The notes under the pieces were generated by a model. That model searched no databases. It worked only from the letters and a program-made list of their open reading frames with translations, and was not told where the DNA came from. Source: Alkalihalobacillus trypoxylicola (GTDB lineage Bacteria; Bacillota; Bacilli; Bacillales; Bacillaceae_D). From it: a DNA stretch of 64,000 bases. Location: positions 567,181 to 631,180 of the forward strand of contig NZ_LTAO01000001.1 in the NCBI RefSeq assembly GCF_001590785.1. Direction: 5' to 3'. How positions within the stretch are numbered: the first letter of the stretch is position 1; every line of letters starts with the position of its first letter. Shown here in pieces: positions 50,367 through 60,234 of this stretch. Both the position numbers and the translations under genes were made by a program.

Positions 50367-51881
50367 TTACCTCGTCATCAATGGTCTGTTACTTTTAATA
50401 TAGCTCTCCTTTGAATGTTGATACTCGGCACCTTCCACATAGGCATCACTCACATCTTCTAAAATAATAACCGGTGTTTCATTAAATTTACTTTGACTAG
50501 TGACATCCAATAACCTAACATCTGCAGAAGATTCAATCGTTAGAGCAGGACCTTGCCTTGTTTTAATATTTACGTGATGTAATGTTAATCCTTCTATATA
50601 TTTCCCATACATTCCTGCTCCTGCCATGATTAACTCCTCTTTAACCATATCAGGCTCGCCTCCCACTTCATTAGGATCCTCTGTCATTTCTATAAAAACA
50701 TGGTCTAAATGAACATTCTTGATTGGCTCTTCAGGAAGCCCATATAAGAAGGCAGCCGCTGCTCTCCCGCCTGTAGCTTGAATATGAGATATTTGGATAT
50801 TTTCAATTAAAGGTGTTTTTTCGGACTTATCGATTTTTAACTCTGAGAGCATTGACGGATCTGAAGGGTCTACACCATACCGATAAAAAGAATTAATCGT
50901 AAATGGACAAAGTACATTTTCCATTATAATATTTTGAACAGATATATTTTTAATATATCCCCCTCTTGCTCGATTTGTTTTTAATCGGATTCCTCTATCT
51001 GTACCTATAAACACACAATTAGAAACCGTTACATTTTTGATTCCACCAGAATTTTCACTTCCAAATACAACACCACCATGACCATGAAGCATTGTACAAT
51101 TTGTTACCACAACATTTTCTGTAGGCTTTCCGATTCTTCGTCCATCTTCATTAATTCCAGACTTTAAGCATAAGCAATCATCACCTACATCAAAATGACA
51201 ATCAGATACCCTTACATTTTTCGAAGAATCAATATCTAATCCATCACCATTTGGTGTATCAGCTGGATTCTTAAACAATACTCCCTTTATTTGAACATCA
51301 TCACAATAAACTAAATGAGTATTCCAAAATGGTGAATTTTGTAAAGTAATTCCTTCTATTTTAACTCGTTTACAATCAAACAATTGTAATAATGGCGGGC
51401 GTAAAAATTGGGAATCCCATTCTAATATATTCGTTTTGTTTGGAAAAACTTTAATTTGATTTAATTCCATTAATTCTGCTGTTCTTTCTGTAGCAGGTGC
51501 TTGATTAGATTTTATTGCAGGTATTTGCTCCCACCATCTCCTGCCTTGTCCATCAACAATTCCTTCCCCCTTTATTGTTACGTTATGTAATTGATAACCG
51601 TAAATTAATGGTGAGAATCCATAACATTCATATCCCGACCACCTTGTTTTAACAGCAGGATAATCATCAAATTGATCCTTAAATATTAATTTTGCCCCCG
51701 CTTCCAAAATAATGGTTAAGTGACTTACTAATTGAATTCTACCTGTTAAATATTCCCCCGCTGGGATTATAACCGTTCCTCCGCCGTTGCGTTGACAATG
51801 TGCTATTGCCTGGGCAATAGCTTCTGTATTATCAAATTCTCCTCCCGCTTTAGCTCCAAAATCTACAATTGAAATCGTCAT
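50367..51881 (-). CDS. GH28 polygalacturonase-family enzyme 2
   Basis: About 504 residues, again a beta-helix GH28 without signal peptide. Motifs: NGDGLDIDSSKNV, GDDCLCLKSGINEDGRRIG, GHGGVVFGSENSGG, DRGIRLKTNRARGG. The C-terminal half is longer than in enzyme 1. A frame open to 51923 exists but AAAAAGGAGAAG before the ATG at 51881 marks the start. It follows two importer permeases in one operon and hydrolyses imported galacturonides. The paralogue at 48111 shares the same motif layout; they probably differ in linkage or end preference. Confidence 0.9.
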   Translation of the reverse strand: MTISIVDFGAKAGGEFDNTEAIAQAIAHCQRNGGGTVIIPAGEYLTGRIQLVSHLTIILEAGAKLIFKDQFDDYPAVKTRWSGYECYGFSPLIYGYQLHNVTIKGEGIVDGQGRRWWEQIPAIKSNQAPATERTAELMELNQIKVFPNKTNILEWDSQFLRPPLLQLFDCKRVKIEGITLQNSPFWNTHLVYCDDVQIKGVLFKNPADTPNGDGLDIDSSKNVRVSDCHFDVGDDCLCLKSGINEDGRRIGKPTENVVVTNCTMLHGHGGVVFGSENSGGIKNVTVSNCVFIGTDRGIRLKTNRARGGYIKNISVQNIIMENVLCPFTINSFYRYGVDPSDPSMLSELKIDKSEKTPLIENIQISHIQATGGRAAAAFLYGLPEEPIKNVHLDHVFIEMTEDPNEVGGEPDMVKEELIMAGAGMYGKYIEGLTLHHVNIKTRQGPALTIESSADVRLLDVTSQSKFNETPVIILEDVSDAYVEGAEYQHSKESYIKSNRPLMTR

Positions 51882-51917
51882 AACACTTCTCCTTTTTCTT
51901 TCAATTTTGAAAAGAAA

Positions 51918-51940
51918 ATCCACCAGAATTTCTGATGGAT
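51918..51940 (-). terminator. Hairpin between permease and GH28 genes
   Basis: Stem ATCCACCAGA / TCTGATGGAT, with TTTTCTTTT following on the minus strand. May attenuate the GH28 gene relative to the permeases. Confidence 0.65.
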
Positions 51941-51968
51941 GATGATCTTTCTATGCTCTTACCTGAAA

Positions 51969-52841
51969 TTATCCTTTTACAGAGCCAATAAGAGCTCCTT
52001 TTGTAAAATATTTTTGCAAAAACGGATAAACTAAAAGTACTGGTACAGTTGCAACTACAATTGTAGCCATTTTCACTGTGATTTCAGGTGGAGGAACATC
52101 TGTATACGCTGAACCATCATAATTTAGCCCACTAGCTAATACAACAATTTGTCTTAATAAAATCTGGACAGGCCATTTGGAAGCATCACTTAAATATAAA
52201 ATCGCATGCATATAAGTGTTCCAATACGTTACGGCATAGAATAAAGAAATCGTTGCAATAGCGGGCATCGAACACGGAATAACAATTCTGAATAATATCC
52301 CAAAATCATTACAACCATCTATTCTTGCAGATTCCTCAAGACCTTCAGGTAAGTTCATAAAGAAGCTTCTTAGTATAATCATGTTAAATGCATTAATAGA
52401 TACGGGAATAATTAAAGCCCAAAGTGAATTTAATAATCCTGTTTGTTGAACGATTAAAAATGTTGGAATCATCCCACCACTAAATAGCATCGTGAAAACA
52501 ATAAAGAAATTAATGTATCTACGTCCAACTAAATCTCTTTTTGAAAGCCCGTAAGCTGTTAAAGTGGATAAAAGCATACTCCAAATCGTTCCACCAACCG
52601 TAACAATTACAGATATACCTAATGACCGTAACATCGTGTCCGTAGAGAAAATATAACGATATGCATCTAAGCTAAAGGTTGTTGGAAACAATAAGAATCT
52701 TTTTTCTGCAATTTCAGCACCTGTCGCGAACGATGCACCAATTACGTGTAGAAAAGGAATAAAGGTAATAGCCGCAAAAATCGCTAATAAAGTTGTGTTT
52801 ACAATGGTAAATACTCTTGAACCTATTGATTTGTCATTCAT
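51969..52841 (-). CDS. Sugar ABC importer permease (LplC/YtcP-like)
   Basis: A 290-residue permease with six membrane segments and EAA loop GLEESARIDGCNDFGILFRIVIPCSMP. The C-terminus TVPVLLVYPFLQKYFTKGALIGSVKG is characteristic of LplC/YtcP-type subunits. RBS AGGAGG precedes the ATG. It is 26 bases after the partner permease. Confidence 0.92.
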   Translation of the reverse strand: MNDKSIGSRVFTIVNTTLLAIFAAITFIPFLHVIGASFATGAEIAEKRFLLFPTTFSLDAYRYIFSTDTMLRSLGISVIVTVGGTIWSMLLSTLTAYGLSKRDLVGRRYINFFIVFTMLFSGGMIPTFLIVQQTGLLNSLWALIIPVSINAFNMIILRSFFMNLPEGLEESARIDGCNDFGILFRIVIPCSMPAIATISLFYAVTYWNTYMHAILYLSDASKWPVQILLRQIVVLASGLNYDGSAYTDVPPPEITVKMATIVVATVPVLLVYPFLQKYFTKGALIGSVKG

Positions 52842-52866
52842 TTAAAATCCTCCTAAGCTCGTTGAT

Positions 52867-53826
52867 TTAATAAACCCCTTCTTCTCCGAATTTCTTCGCT
52901 AATCGATTGGCTAAAACGACAAGTATTAAACCAACAAAACCTTTGAAGAATCCTACAGCTGTACTGTAACTAAACTGCCCTTGCCTTAAACCAGCTGTAT
53001 ACACATACGTATCAAATATTTCACCAACACTTCGATTGGAAGCATTCAATAATAAGTAAACATGTTCAAATCCTAATTCCAAAACATCCCCAATTTTTAG
53101 AATAAGAAGAATAATAATAACGCTTCTTATAGCTGGCAATGTAATGTGCCACATTTGTCTAAAACGATTGGCTCCATCCATTTTAGCCGCTTCATATAAT
53201 TGAGGATCTACCGCTGCGATTGCAGCCAAGAAGATAATGGTTCCCCAACCTGCTTCTCTCCAGATGACCTGTAAAATGTACATTGGCCGGAACCAGTCTT
53301 CATTCATTAAAAAGTTAATTTTCTGAAAACCAAATGATTCTAACATTCCATTAATAAGACCATTATCCAAAGTTAAAATAACATAAGAGATAGAAACAAT
53401 GACGACCCATGACATAAAATGGGGGATGTAAATAATCGATTGAACACTTCTCTTAAAAAGTTGACTACGAACTTCATTTAACATTAAAGATAAAATAATA
53501 GGAATAGGGAAGAAAACCAATATTTGTAAAGCGAATAATATTAATGTATTTCGAAAAATCATCCAAAACTCAGGACTATTAAATAGTCTCTGAAAATGCT
53601 CTAAACCTACCCATTCACTACCTGTAATACCGAGATAGGGCTTATAATCCTGAAATGAAATGATTAATCCATACATCGGAATATATTTATAGATAAAGAA
53701 ATAGAGAATACCAGGTAAAATCATTAAATAAAGAAGTTTATTCTTTTTTATTCTTCTCCAAAGATCTTCCCTTTTTTGTGCCTTCGTCATGACGGCGCTT
53801 TCATTTGTCGCTGTTCTTGTTTCCAT
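52867..53826 (-). CDS. Sugar ABC importer permease (LplB-like)
   Basis: A 319-residue permease with EAA loop QLYEAAKMDGANRFRQMWHITLPAIR and the LplB-type start LLYLMILPGILYFFIYKYIPMYGLIISFQDYKPYLG. It begins the permease-permease-GH28 operon. Its binding protein is encoded 800 bases upstream beyond a terminator and a MITE, an unusual gap for this importer type. No ATPase gene is present. Confidence 0.92.
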   Translation of the reverse strand: METRTATNESAVMTKAQKREDLWRRIKKNKLLYLMILPGILYFFIYKYIPMYGLIISFQDYKPYLGITGSEWVGLEHFQRLFNSPEFWMIFRNTLILFALQILVFFPIPIILSLMLNEVRSQLFKRSVQSIIYIPHFMSWVVIVSISYVILTLDNGLINGMLESFGFQKINFLMNEDWFRPMYILQVIWREAGWGTIIFLAAIAAVDPQLYEAAKMDGANRFRQMWHITLPAIRSVIIILLILKIGDVLELGFEHVYLLLNASNRSVGEIFDTYVYTAGLRQGQFSYSTAVGFFKGFVGLILVVLANRLAKKFGEEGVY

Positions 53827-54194
53827 TCTTGCAACACTTCCTTTCTAAGAACCTATTATCATTAAAATGAATAAGTAATGGCCAAACGCTAAAAATGATA
53901 TTTTTGTGAATATTTCATATTTGAATCATAATCAAAAAGACAAATAACATCTATAATCACTACCTTATAAACAGCTCAAAACTCTTGATATTATAAGGTT
54001 TTTATCACCATCTAACCTTTTGATTATCATGTCTATCCTATTGATAAATACAACTAAGGAGAAATTTCTATTTTATCCTACCTTCCTCACTCTTTTATCA
54101 CTATAAGGATTTTTAGATCAAAATGGTGTTATAATCCAAATCCATATTATCTTTAAAAGCTGCTAAACTTTAATAATAGTCTTTTTTTTATATG

Positions 54195-54447
54195 TGAATC
54201 AATTTCATCATTCATAGCTTATAATGAAAACCGAACGATGAAGTGTGTGATTTTCACTTTAGGTAGATGCATTCCCAAGGGCTTGTCTTCAGCTAACTCT
54301 GACTCCGCAGAGTGGATCTTCAAACGGCGCTCATCCTTAGGGAGTCAATACCTACCGTTTCAATCAACGAGTAAATTCAAAAACAGTCAAGACGTTTTTA
54401 TAATGAATGGTCGGTTTTATTTACTTATAAAGCAATTATGAAATTCA
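54195..54447. mobile_element. MITE-like element, repeat A copy 2, between binding-protein and permease genes
   Basis: 253 bases, starting TGAATCAATTTCATCATTC and ending ATGAAATTCA, with inverted ends as in copy 1. It sits in the 800-base gap between the permease genes and their binding protein, so it may have disrupted one transcription unit. The rest of the gap (53827-54194) is AT-rich with no clear gene. Confidence 0.8.
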
Positions 54448-54557
54448 CTCAAGTTAATGAAATTTCCATAAAAATCCTCGGCTTTTACTCATAAGTTAAG
54501 ATTGATAGAAATGAAATCTAATCGCCTGTCCAACTTTTAATGTGCTTAAAACCTTTT

Positions 54558-54592
54558 AAAAAAGAGTCCGATTGAATCATCGGACTCTTTTT
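54558..54592 (-). terminator. Terminator after the LplA-like binding-protein gene
   Basis: 11-bp stem AAAGAGTCCGA / TCGGACTCTTT with flanking T/A runs on both strands, 35 bases after the stop. Confidence 0.85.
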
Positions 54593-54626
54593 ACTTTATG
54601 AGATTTATTTCTATGCCGTCTTTTTC

Positions 54627-56165
54627 TTATTGTAGAGCTTTGTAAGACTCGTTATATTCGTCGATTACCGCTTGACCACCTGAATTTTTCCAGTTGTCAA
54701 TCGCAGCATCGAATCCAGCTTCATCAATTTGCCCTAAAATATATTTGTATGTTGCATCATCCATAATTTGCTTTAACGATTCTGAAGAACGGATAAACGT
54801 ATCAGAATCTAAAGGAACCGTTGGATCATGAATTAGATAATTTTCATTATCCTTAACTAGTTCATCTGCTTTTGACTTCACTTCATAATTACTCTTAGCC
54901 TCGTAACGCCCACTTGTATCTGGCTCACCAACTTCTAATGAAAGAAATGGTCTAATTTCAGTATCAATTTTATTACGGTTTTCTTCATTGGCTAATGCCA
55001 TTCCATCTTCAACCGTATAGTGCTCTCCTTCAATACCCCAAATAAGCATATTTGCTACTTCAGTTGTCATTAAGTGATCATAGAACTGTAAAACACTTCT
55101 TAATTCATCCTCTGTTTCAATTGAAGATTTAGGGAATAATACAACACTACCAAAACCTGGAATAGCCCAAATTCCATATTCACCATCTGGTCCTTGAATT
55201 TGATTCGCTACATCGAACTCAATATCAGGATTTAAATCACTAGCATCATTATAAATACTCTGAACATCTGGTAATGAACCAATATAAATACCAGCTGTAC
55301 CATTTTTAAACATCGCTTGCTGATCATCTTTACTTGTTACTGGGAAATCTTGATTCATATAGTTATTGCTGTGCATATCTTTCATAAAGTCCATAGCTTC
55401 CTTATATTCAGGAAACATAAATTCTGGTTGAAGCTCATCACCTTCGAAGCCCCATTCGTTTGGAGTTCCAAACCATGATGCTATCGTTTTGAATGCTCCA
55501 TAAACCAAATCACTACGGTCCGTTAATCCCATAGTATCGTTATTTCCATTTCCATCTGGATCATCTTCTGTAAAAGCTCTTGCCATTTCAAATATATCAT
55601 CGGTTGTTTTTGGCTCACCAAGTCCAAGATTATCTGCCCAATCTTTACGATAGATAACCCCTTGTCTTGATAGTGGACGACCTTGATACAATGAATAAAT
55701 CTTTCCATCTACCATCGTATTCTCTAGGATTTCTGGCTTAAGCTTACTTAAATTTTCAAATTCATCTAAGTATGGACCAATTTCCCAAAATTGATCATCT
55801 CGGATAGCTTCTTTAAATTGTGTAAACATATTAAAGCCCATTCCTACAGCTTGTGGAAGTGTACCTGTTGCGAAAGCTGTATTTAGACGCTCTTCATAAT
55901 TTGAATCCGGTACCCATTGAATTTCTAATTCCGTATTAGTTGCCTCTTCTAATAGGTCATGTAATCGATCATTAGGAATTTCTGGAGTATGCAATGTCGC
56001 CATAATCGATAGCGCAAATGGCTCATCACTTTCTGACCCGTTTCCGTTTCCTTCTCCACCTGTACCCGTTGGTTCAGAATCAGTTTGCTCATTATTACCA
56101 CATGCTGCTAATACGATGACCAAAAATAAAATAGCAAGCTTCCATATCCATTTTGAAGAATTCAT
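54627..56165 (-). CDS. LplA/YtcQ-like sugar-binding lipoprotein
   Basis: Solute-binding lipoprotein of about 512 residues. Signal segment ILFLVIVLAAC with a lipobox, then a low-complexity Gly/Ser/Glu stretch. LplA/YtcQ motifs: TEIQWVP-like TELEIQWVPDSNYEERLN, YRKDWADNLGL, DPDGNGNNDTMGL, IWAIPGFGSVVLFPKS. An ATG at 56165 behind GGGGG is preferred over 56192, which has no ribosome site. It presumably feeds the permeases at 51969-53826 and binds pectic oligosaccharides. CcpA-type sites lie just upstream. Confidence 0.9.
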   Translation of the reverse strand: MNSSKWIWKLAILFLVIVLAACGNNEQTDSEPTGTGGEGNGNGSESDEPFALSIMATLHTPEIPNDRLHDLLEEATNTELEIQWVPDSNYEERLNTAFATGTLPQAVGMGFNMFTQFKEAIRDDQFWEIGPYLDEFENLSKLKPEILENTMVDGKIYSLYQGRPLSRQGVIYRKDWADNLGLGEPKTTDDIFEMARAFTEDDPDGNGNNDTMGLTDRSDLVYGAFKTIASWFGTPNEWGFEGDELQPEFMFPEYKEAMDFMKDMHSNNYMNQDFPVTSKDDQQAMFKNGTAGIYIGSLPDVQSIYNDASDLNPDIEFDVANQIQGPDGEYGIWAIPGFGSVVLFPKSSIETEDELRSVLQFYDHLMTTEVANMLIWGIEGEHYTVEDGMALANEENRNKIDTEIRPFLSLEVGEPDTSGRYEAKSNYEVKSKADELVKDNENYLIHDPTVPLDSDTFIRSSESLKQIMDDATYKYILGQIDEAGFDAAIDNWKNSGGQAVIDEYNESYKALQ

Positions 56166-56202
56166 GAATTCATCTACCCCCAAATTTTTCATAATGTAGT
56201 TT

Positions 56203-56218
56203 TGTAAACGCTTTTACA
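56203..56218. promoter_or_regulatory. cre/LacI-type operator upstream of the LplA-like gene
   Basis: TGTAAACGCTTTTACA is almost palindromic and matches TGWNANCGNTNWCA at all but one position. It lies 38 bases before the start. Confidence 0.65.
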
Positions 56219-56255
56219 AAAGATGATAATAAATGCGCTTCTTTTATAATAATTA

Positions 56256-56269
56256 AAAAAGCGCTTTCA
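56256..56269. promoter_or_regulatory. Second cre-like site upstream of the LplA-like gene
   Basis: AAAAAGCGCTTTCA keeps the AAAGCGCTTTCA core of strong cre sites but lacks the first TG. Two sites in 70 bases suggest cooperative CcpA repression. Confidence 0.55.
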
Positions 56270-56489
56270 TTTTCAACCTTAAATAGAAAACTCATCACCA
56301 ACCTTTCATTTCTGCTTCCTTAGGTTAATCAAGATGACTCCTATCCAATATAATTCAGAAAATTCCGGTTTGCCTATAATCAATTTTTCATAATCCCCTA
56401 AAAAATGCTTGTTATATCCGTATTTTTCAATCAAAAATAAGATAATGATTATCTTTTTTATAGTTTGAAAAAAATGGATAAAATGAATA

Positions 56490-56515
56490 AAGCGCCTTTT
56501 TTCAAAAAGACGCTT
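56490..56515 (-). terminator. Terminator after the YesS-like gene
   Basis: Interrupted stem AAGCG-CTTTTT / AAAAAG-CGCTT, 33 bases after the stop. Confidence 0.65.
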
Positions 56516-56547
56516 AAATTCTATTCAAGACAACCTTATAAATTTAG

Positions 56548-58854
56548 CTAAGACACTTTTTTATATTTTTGCCTGTACTGTCCTGGAGTCATTTCTTCAT
56601 GTTTTTTAAAGGAACGAATAAAGTTTTGTGAATTTTTGTACTGAAGTTTATCTGCAATTTCTTTCACCGTCATATCCGTTTCAATTAACCACTTTTTGGC
56701 AAGCTTAAATCGGTGCATCGTTAAGTATTCACTAAACGTATAATTCGTTTCTTGTTTAAATACACTACTTAAATAATTGGCATTATAATGGAGCTTAGCT
56801 GCACATTCTTCTAGAGTGATTTCCTTATCATAATTTTTATGGATTAAATCAATGATTTGTTCAGATAAATTTTGAAATTGTGACTCTCTTCTATCTTTGA
56901 ACACATTAACTAATGGTGCTATTAATCGCTCTTTAAACCAGCTCTTTATTTCATCCTGTGTTTGTAAACTTAGTAACTCCTCGTATAAGGATTCGTGATA
57001 AACCTCTATTTGCTGAAAGCTAATTCCTTCTTCTTGTTTGACCATCAATAAATTATTTAACAATCTCATCATTGATATTTGATATTCCCTTGGTGATTGC
57101 GTATTTTTAAATACCTTAGAAAGCCATAAATCAAAAAGCTCGACACTTCGATCTAAATCAGCTATTTTGATCGCAACTAATAACTCAGCTTGTGTACGTT
57201 GCGGATAGTCAAAAACAATAGAATGCTTTCCGGAATTGATACTACTAAAAGGAATAATGACGCATTTACCTAATTTTATTCGATGCTTTAATGCCTCTAA
57301 ACCTTCTTTATAGGCACGATTTGATTTTTTCAATTCTTCAAAAGGAAGACTAATTCCAATACTAACGGAGATATTTAACGTTCTTTCAAGGTTTTTTTGA
57401 ATTTGATCCGTTAATTCATGTACCTGTGAAATAATTTTCTTTTGTTCATTTGTTGTATGCCCGATAACAATGACAAGGGTTTGATCAAACCATATAGAAG
57501 GCAAACAGTACTCTTCTCCAATGGTTTCTTCTGTTACATTTTTTACAGCAAACGATATCGTCTCAAACTCCGTCTCATCAAGTAAATCCTCATCTAGCAT
57601 CGTATCAATTTGAAGAGTTAAAATGGTTTTTTTCCGCCAACTATTTACTTGTTCAGAAAGTTGAAAATATTCTAATCTGCTTTTTATTTCTTTTTGAGTA
57701 ATAAACCCTTTTATCAAACGAAGCATAAATAGAGTTTGAATTTGCTGTTTGTGTCCTTTTAATTCATGCTTTAAATTTGAATTAGATGAGAAAAGTTGAT
57801 GTATTTGCTCACCTATTAATTGAAGGTCGCTCATCTTATGATCAAATTGATTAGGTAGTCTATACTCTATTTCCTTCATAATCCGACCAATTGGTGAGTA
57901 AATTCGATTAGTCATTAACCAAATAATAATCAGACATACTAAAATAATAATCGTTGTCACCAAAGCAGTCATCCATCCAATTGATTTAGATTCCTGTGTT
58001 AGCTTTTCAATTGAATTGATAGACATATACGTCCAATTATTAAAATCCGAAGTAATATACGTAACAGAATGCTCTTCGCCTTCTAATAAAAGATCATATT
58101 GTCCTCTTCGTTCTGGAAATGCAAGCTCTCCTTCAATGGATCCTATCGATGATAGCGGTTGCCCAATTAAAGAATCATCTCTATGAACCATAATTCTTTC
58201 TTGCTCATCCACAATCAAAATTTCATCACTAAGAGAATTAATATTTATCATTTTGGCTAAGCTGCAAGCGGGAATATTAGCAAAAGCCATACCATACTTT
58301 TCACTAAATTTGGTTGGTAATTTATGAACCAAACTAATGGTGTGACTGCATCCCTTATTCGTGACGGTAGGGTTAAAATCACTATTATCCATTAACACCC
58401 ATGATGAGTTATGCTCTTGATCCATATAGGATAAATAAGTTTGACTATCTGGGTGTTCGTCAAGTCTAGTTAATCGAGTATTCGATAATAACCAATTCTC
58501 TTTTAAATTAATCACAATAAATTCATTAACCATTGTTTCATAGGTTTGAAGCTGACTAAGCTCCTGTTTAAGGTTTCTATGAATAATAAAATCTTCTCCA
58601 TGCAAAGGACTATTAATAGCCGTATCCATTATATTAGAATCAACGGTATGGTTAAACATAAAATAAACCGTTTTAAGGACTTGCTCTACATTAAGATTAA
58701 TTTGTTCAATCATCTGTACTTTTTCTTGATTTACTTTTTCCTGTATTTGTTTACTTGCCTGCGAATTAGAAAAAATTCCAAGAAACAAAACGGGAATAAT
58801 ACTAATGAGACAGCCAAACAAAATCAATTTAGTTAACAAGCTCTTACTTCTCAA
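56548..58854 (-). CDS. YesS-like membrane-bound AraC-family regulator
   Basis: A 768-residue one-component regulator, near the size of B. subtilis YesS (about 760). N-terminal membrane helix (LILFGCLISIIPVLFLGIF), an extracellular sensor (about 35-290), a second helix (ALVTTIIILVCLIIIWLM), a cytoplasmic region with a degenerate GGDEF-like part (LNISVSIGISLPFEELKKSNRAYKEGLEAL), and a C-terminal AraC HTH (about 665-765; ITLEECAAKLHYNANYLSSVFKQET, VKEIADKLQYKNSQNFIRSFKKHEEMTPGQYR). TTG start behind GGGGGG. It is adjacent to and probably activates the pectin importer and GH28 genes. Confidence 0.92.
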   Translation of the reverse strand: MRSKSLLTKLILFGCLISIIPVLFLGIFSNSQASKQIQEKVNQEKVQMIEQINLNVEQVLKTVYFMFNHTVDSNIMDTAINSPLHGEDFIIHRNLKQELSQLQTYETMVNEFIVINLKENWLLSNTRLTRLDEHPDSQTYLSYMDQEHNSSWVLMDNSDFNPTVTNKGCSHTISLVHKLPTKFSEKYGMAFANIPACSLAKMININSLSDEILIVDEQERIMVHRDDSLIGQPLSSIGSIEGELAFPERRGQYDLLLEGEEHSVTYITSDFNNWTYMSINSIEKLTQESKSIGWMTALVTTIIILVCLIIIWLMTNRIYSPIGRIMKEIEYRLPNQFDHKMSDLQLIGEQIHQLFSSNSNLKHELKGHKQQIQTLFMLRLIKGFITQKEIKSRLEYFQLSEQVNSWRKKTILTLQIDTMLDEDLLDETEFETISFAVKNVTEETIGEEYCLPSIWFDQTLVIVIGHTTNEQKKIISQVHELTDQIQKNLERTLNISVSIGISLPFEELKKSNRAYKEGLEALKHRIKLGKCVIIPFSSINSGKHSIVFDYPQRTQAELLVAIKIADLDRSVELFDLWLSKVFKNTQSPREYQISMMRLLNNLLMVKQEEGISFQQIEVYHESLYEELLSLQTQDEIKSWFKERLIAPLVNVFKDRRESQFQNLSEQIIDLIHKNYDKEITLEECAAKLHYNANYLSSVFKQETNYTFSEYLTMHRFKLAKKWLIETDMTVKEIADKLQYKNSQNFIRSFKKHEEMTPGQYRQKYKKVS

Positions 58855-59204
58855 GCTATCCCCCCCTAAGACATTTCACCTATTTATATTTTGGGTTGCC
58901 TTCTCTTATAAAAATTTTAAATGAGTTCATTTTACGATTGTAAGGGTTTTCATTAAAAGAGATTAAAAAAGCAATAATAGACTAAGAATCGACACACCTA
59001 TTATAGCACAGCTTCAGCAATCGCTCTCGAAATTTTTTATATTTTTGAAAGAATATCGTTGTTTTTTTATACTGAAATATAATAAAACAATGATACTCTC
59101 TACATTTTTCGCTTTTCGACTTTAGTAGTAAAATACCTTTCTTTAACTATATAACAGAATTTTTAATTTCATATCACATAAATGAATTTGGTTTAGTGTA
59201 GATA

Positions 59205-59236
59205 CAAAAAAACCTTTCTCCTAAGGAAAAAGGTTT
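59205..59236 (-). terminator. Displaced tRNA-Arg terminator
   Basis: Stem AAACCTTT / AAAGGTTT with T-run on the minus strand. It directly follows the tRNA 3' fragment at 59249-59290, so it is probably the original tRNA-Arg terminator, now 2.5 kb from the tRNA. Confidence 0.75.
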
Positions 59237-59290
59237 AAAAACGAAAACGCACCTAGTAGGACTCGAACCTACAACGCAAGAACCGGAATC
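59231..59290. repeat. Distal attachment-site repeat (tRNA-Arg 3' fragment)
   Basis: 60 bases identical to 61736-61795 except position 59251 (A for G). It duplicates the tRNA from its anticodon arm to the acceptor end plus 18 bases beyond. Confidence 0.92.
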
Positions 59291-59478
59291 GCTATTCGAA
59301 AATGTTCCGATGCCAAATCCGAACTTTGAGCGGTAGTCTTAGCGATAAACGAAACGTCTCATATGAATTTAAATTGATTATATCGCAAGAACTACGCGAG
59401 AACAAGCTTTTTAATTTATTACTAACCTTTTTAAATTCTATTGAATCAATACTTTTTATCTAGTAAAATATACTTATT

Positions 59479-60234
59479 ATGAGAAAAATAACATTTATTT
59501 GTATAATTATCGCTTCTATTCTTTGGATATTATTAAGTTTCCTATTACCTATTGATGTACAAAAAACTATATTTTTAATATTGATAAATATGTTCGTTAT
59601 AACCTTACTTTTAATAATTGTAAAAGTATTAAATGACCCTTTTATTAAATCACTATCTCGCTTATTACATTTAATAAATATAATTTTATTTTGCTGGATA
59701 TTCATTATATTAATTGAACAAGCCTTCGGAACAGCATTTGCAATGTTTTGTTTAATATTTCTATTTTTTTTAGTAATCATATACTCTATTTGTTTGAGTC
59801 TATATTACTTAAAAAATATTATTGTAATTACTGCTGAAATTACTGAAACTTTAACTAAAAATAATTTTAAAATTAAATTTGACAAAGCAAGTATTCATAT
59901 AATCATTATAACTACTTTTAGCATATTCATACTTTTAACTCCTGAGTTACTTTTTTCAATGATTATCTTAATTTTTGCTCCCCTAGTTACTAATATAGAA
60001 ATAAGTGAAGGATTTAAAGGGCTGTTTGAGATATTTCATACCCTTACTCATCTTAGATTTAACTTAACCCCACCATTAGAAGATATCAACAAACTGTTTT
60101 TGAATAATACAAACTTAAATATTACTTTAATTGTATATTTCTATTATACAAAAGTAATAGAAATAATATTTTTAGGATTTCTTTTAACTGGATTAAGTAA
60201 AAACATAGATTTTATATTCAGAAGGAATACTTAA
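59479..60234 (+). CDS. Orphan polytopic membrane protein, cargo of the integrative element
   Basis: A 251-residue, very AT-rich and Ile-rich protein with about six membrane segments (ICIIIASILWILLSFLLPI; IFLILINMFVITLLLIIV; LINIILFCWIFIILIEQAF; MFCLIFLFFLVIIYSICLSLYY; IHIIIITTFSIFILL; TKVIEIIFLGFLLTGLS). No family recognised. Its base composition differs from the neighbouring genes, and it is the only intact gene between the att repeats. Its stop abuts the integrase fragment's stop with no gap. A defence or immunity role is possible but unsupported. Confidence 0.6.
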   Translation: MRKITFICIIIASILWILLSFLLPIDVQKTIFLILINMFVITLLLIIVKVLNDPFIKSLSRLLHLINIILFCWIFIILIEQAFGTAFAMFCLIFLFFLVIIYSICLSLYYLKNIIVITAEITETLTKNNFKIKFDKASIHIIIITTFSIFILLTPELLFSMIILIFAPLVTNIEISEGFKGLFEIFHTLTHLRFNLTPPLEDINKLFLNNTNLNITLIVYFYYTKVIEIIFLGFLLTGLSKNIDFIFRRNT

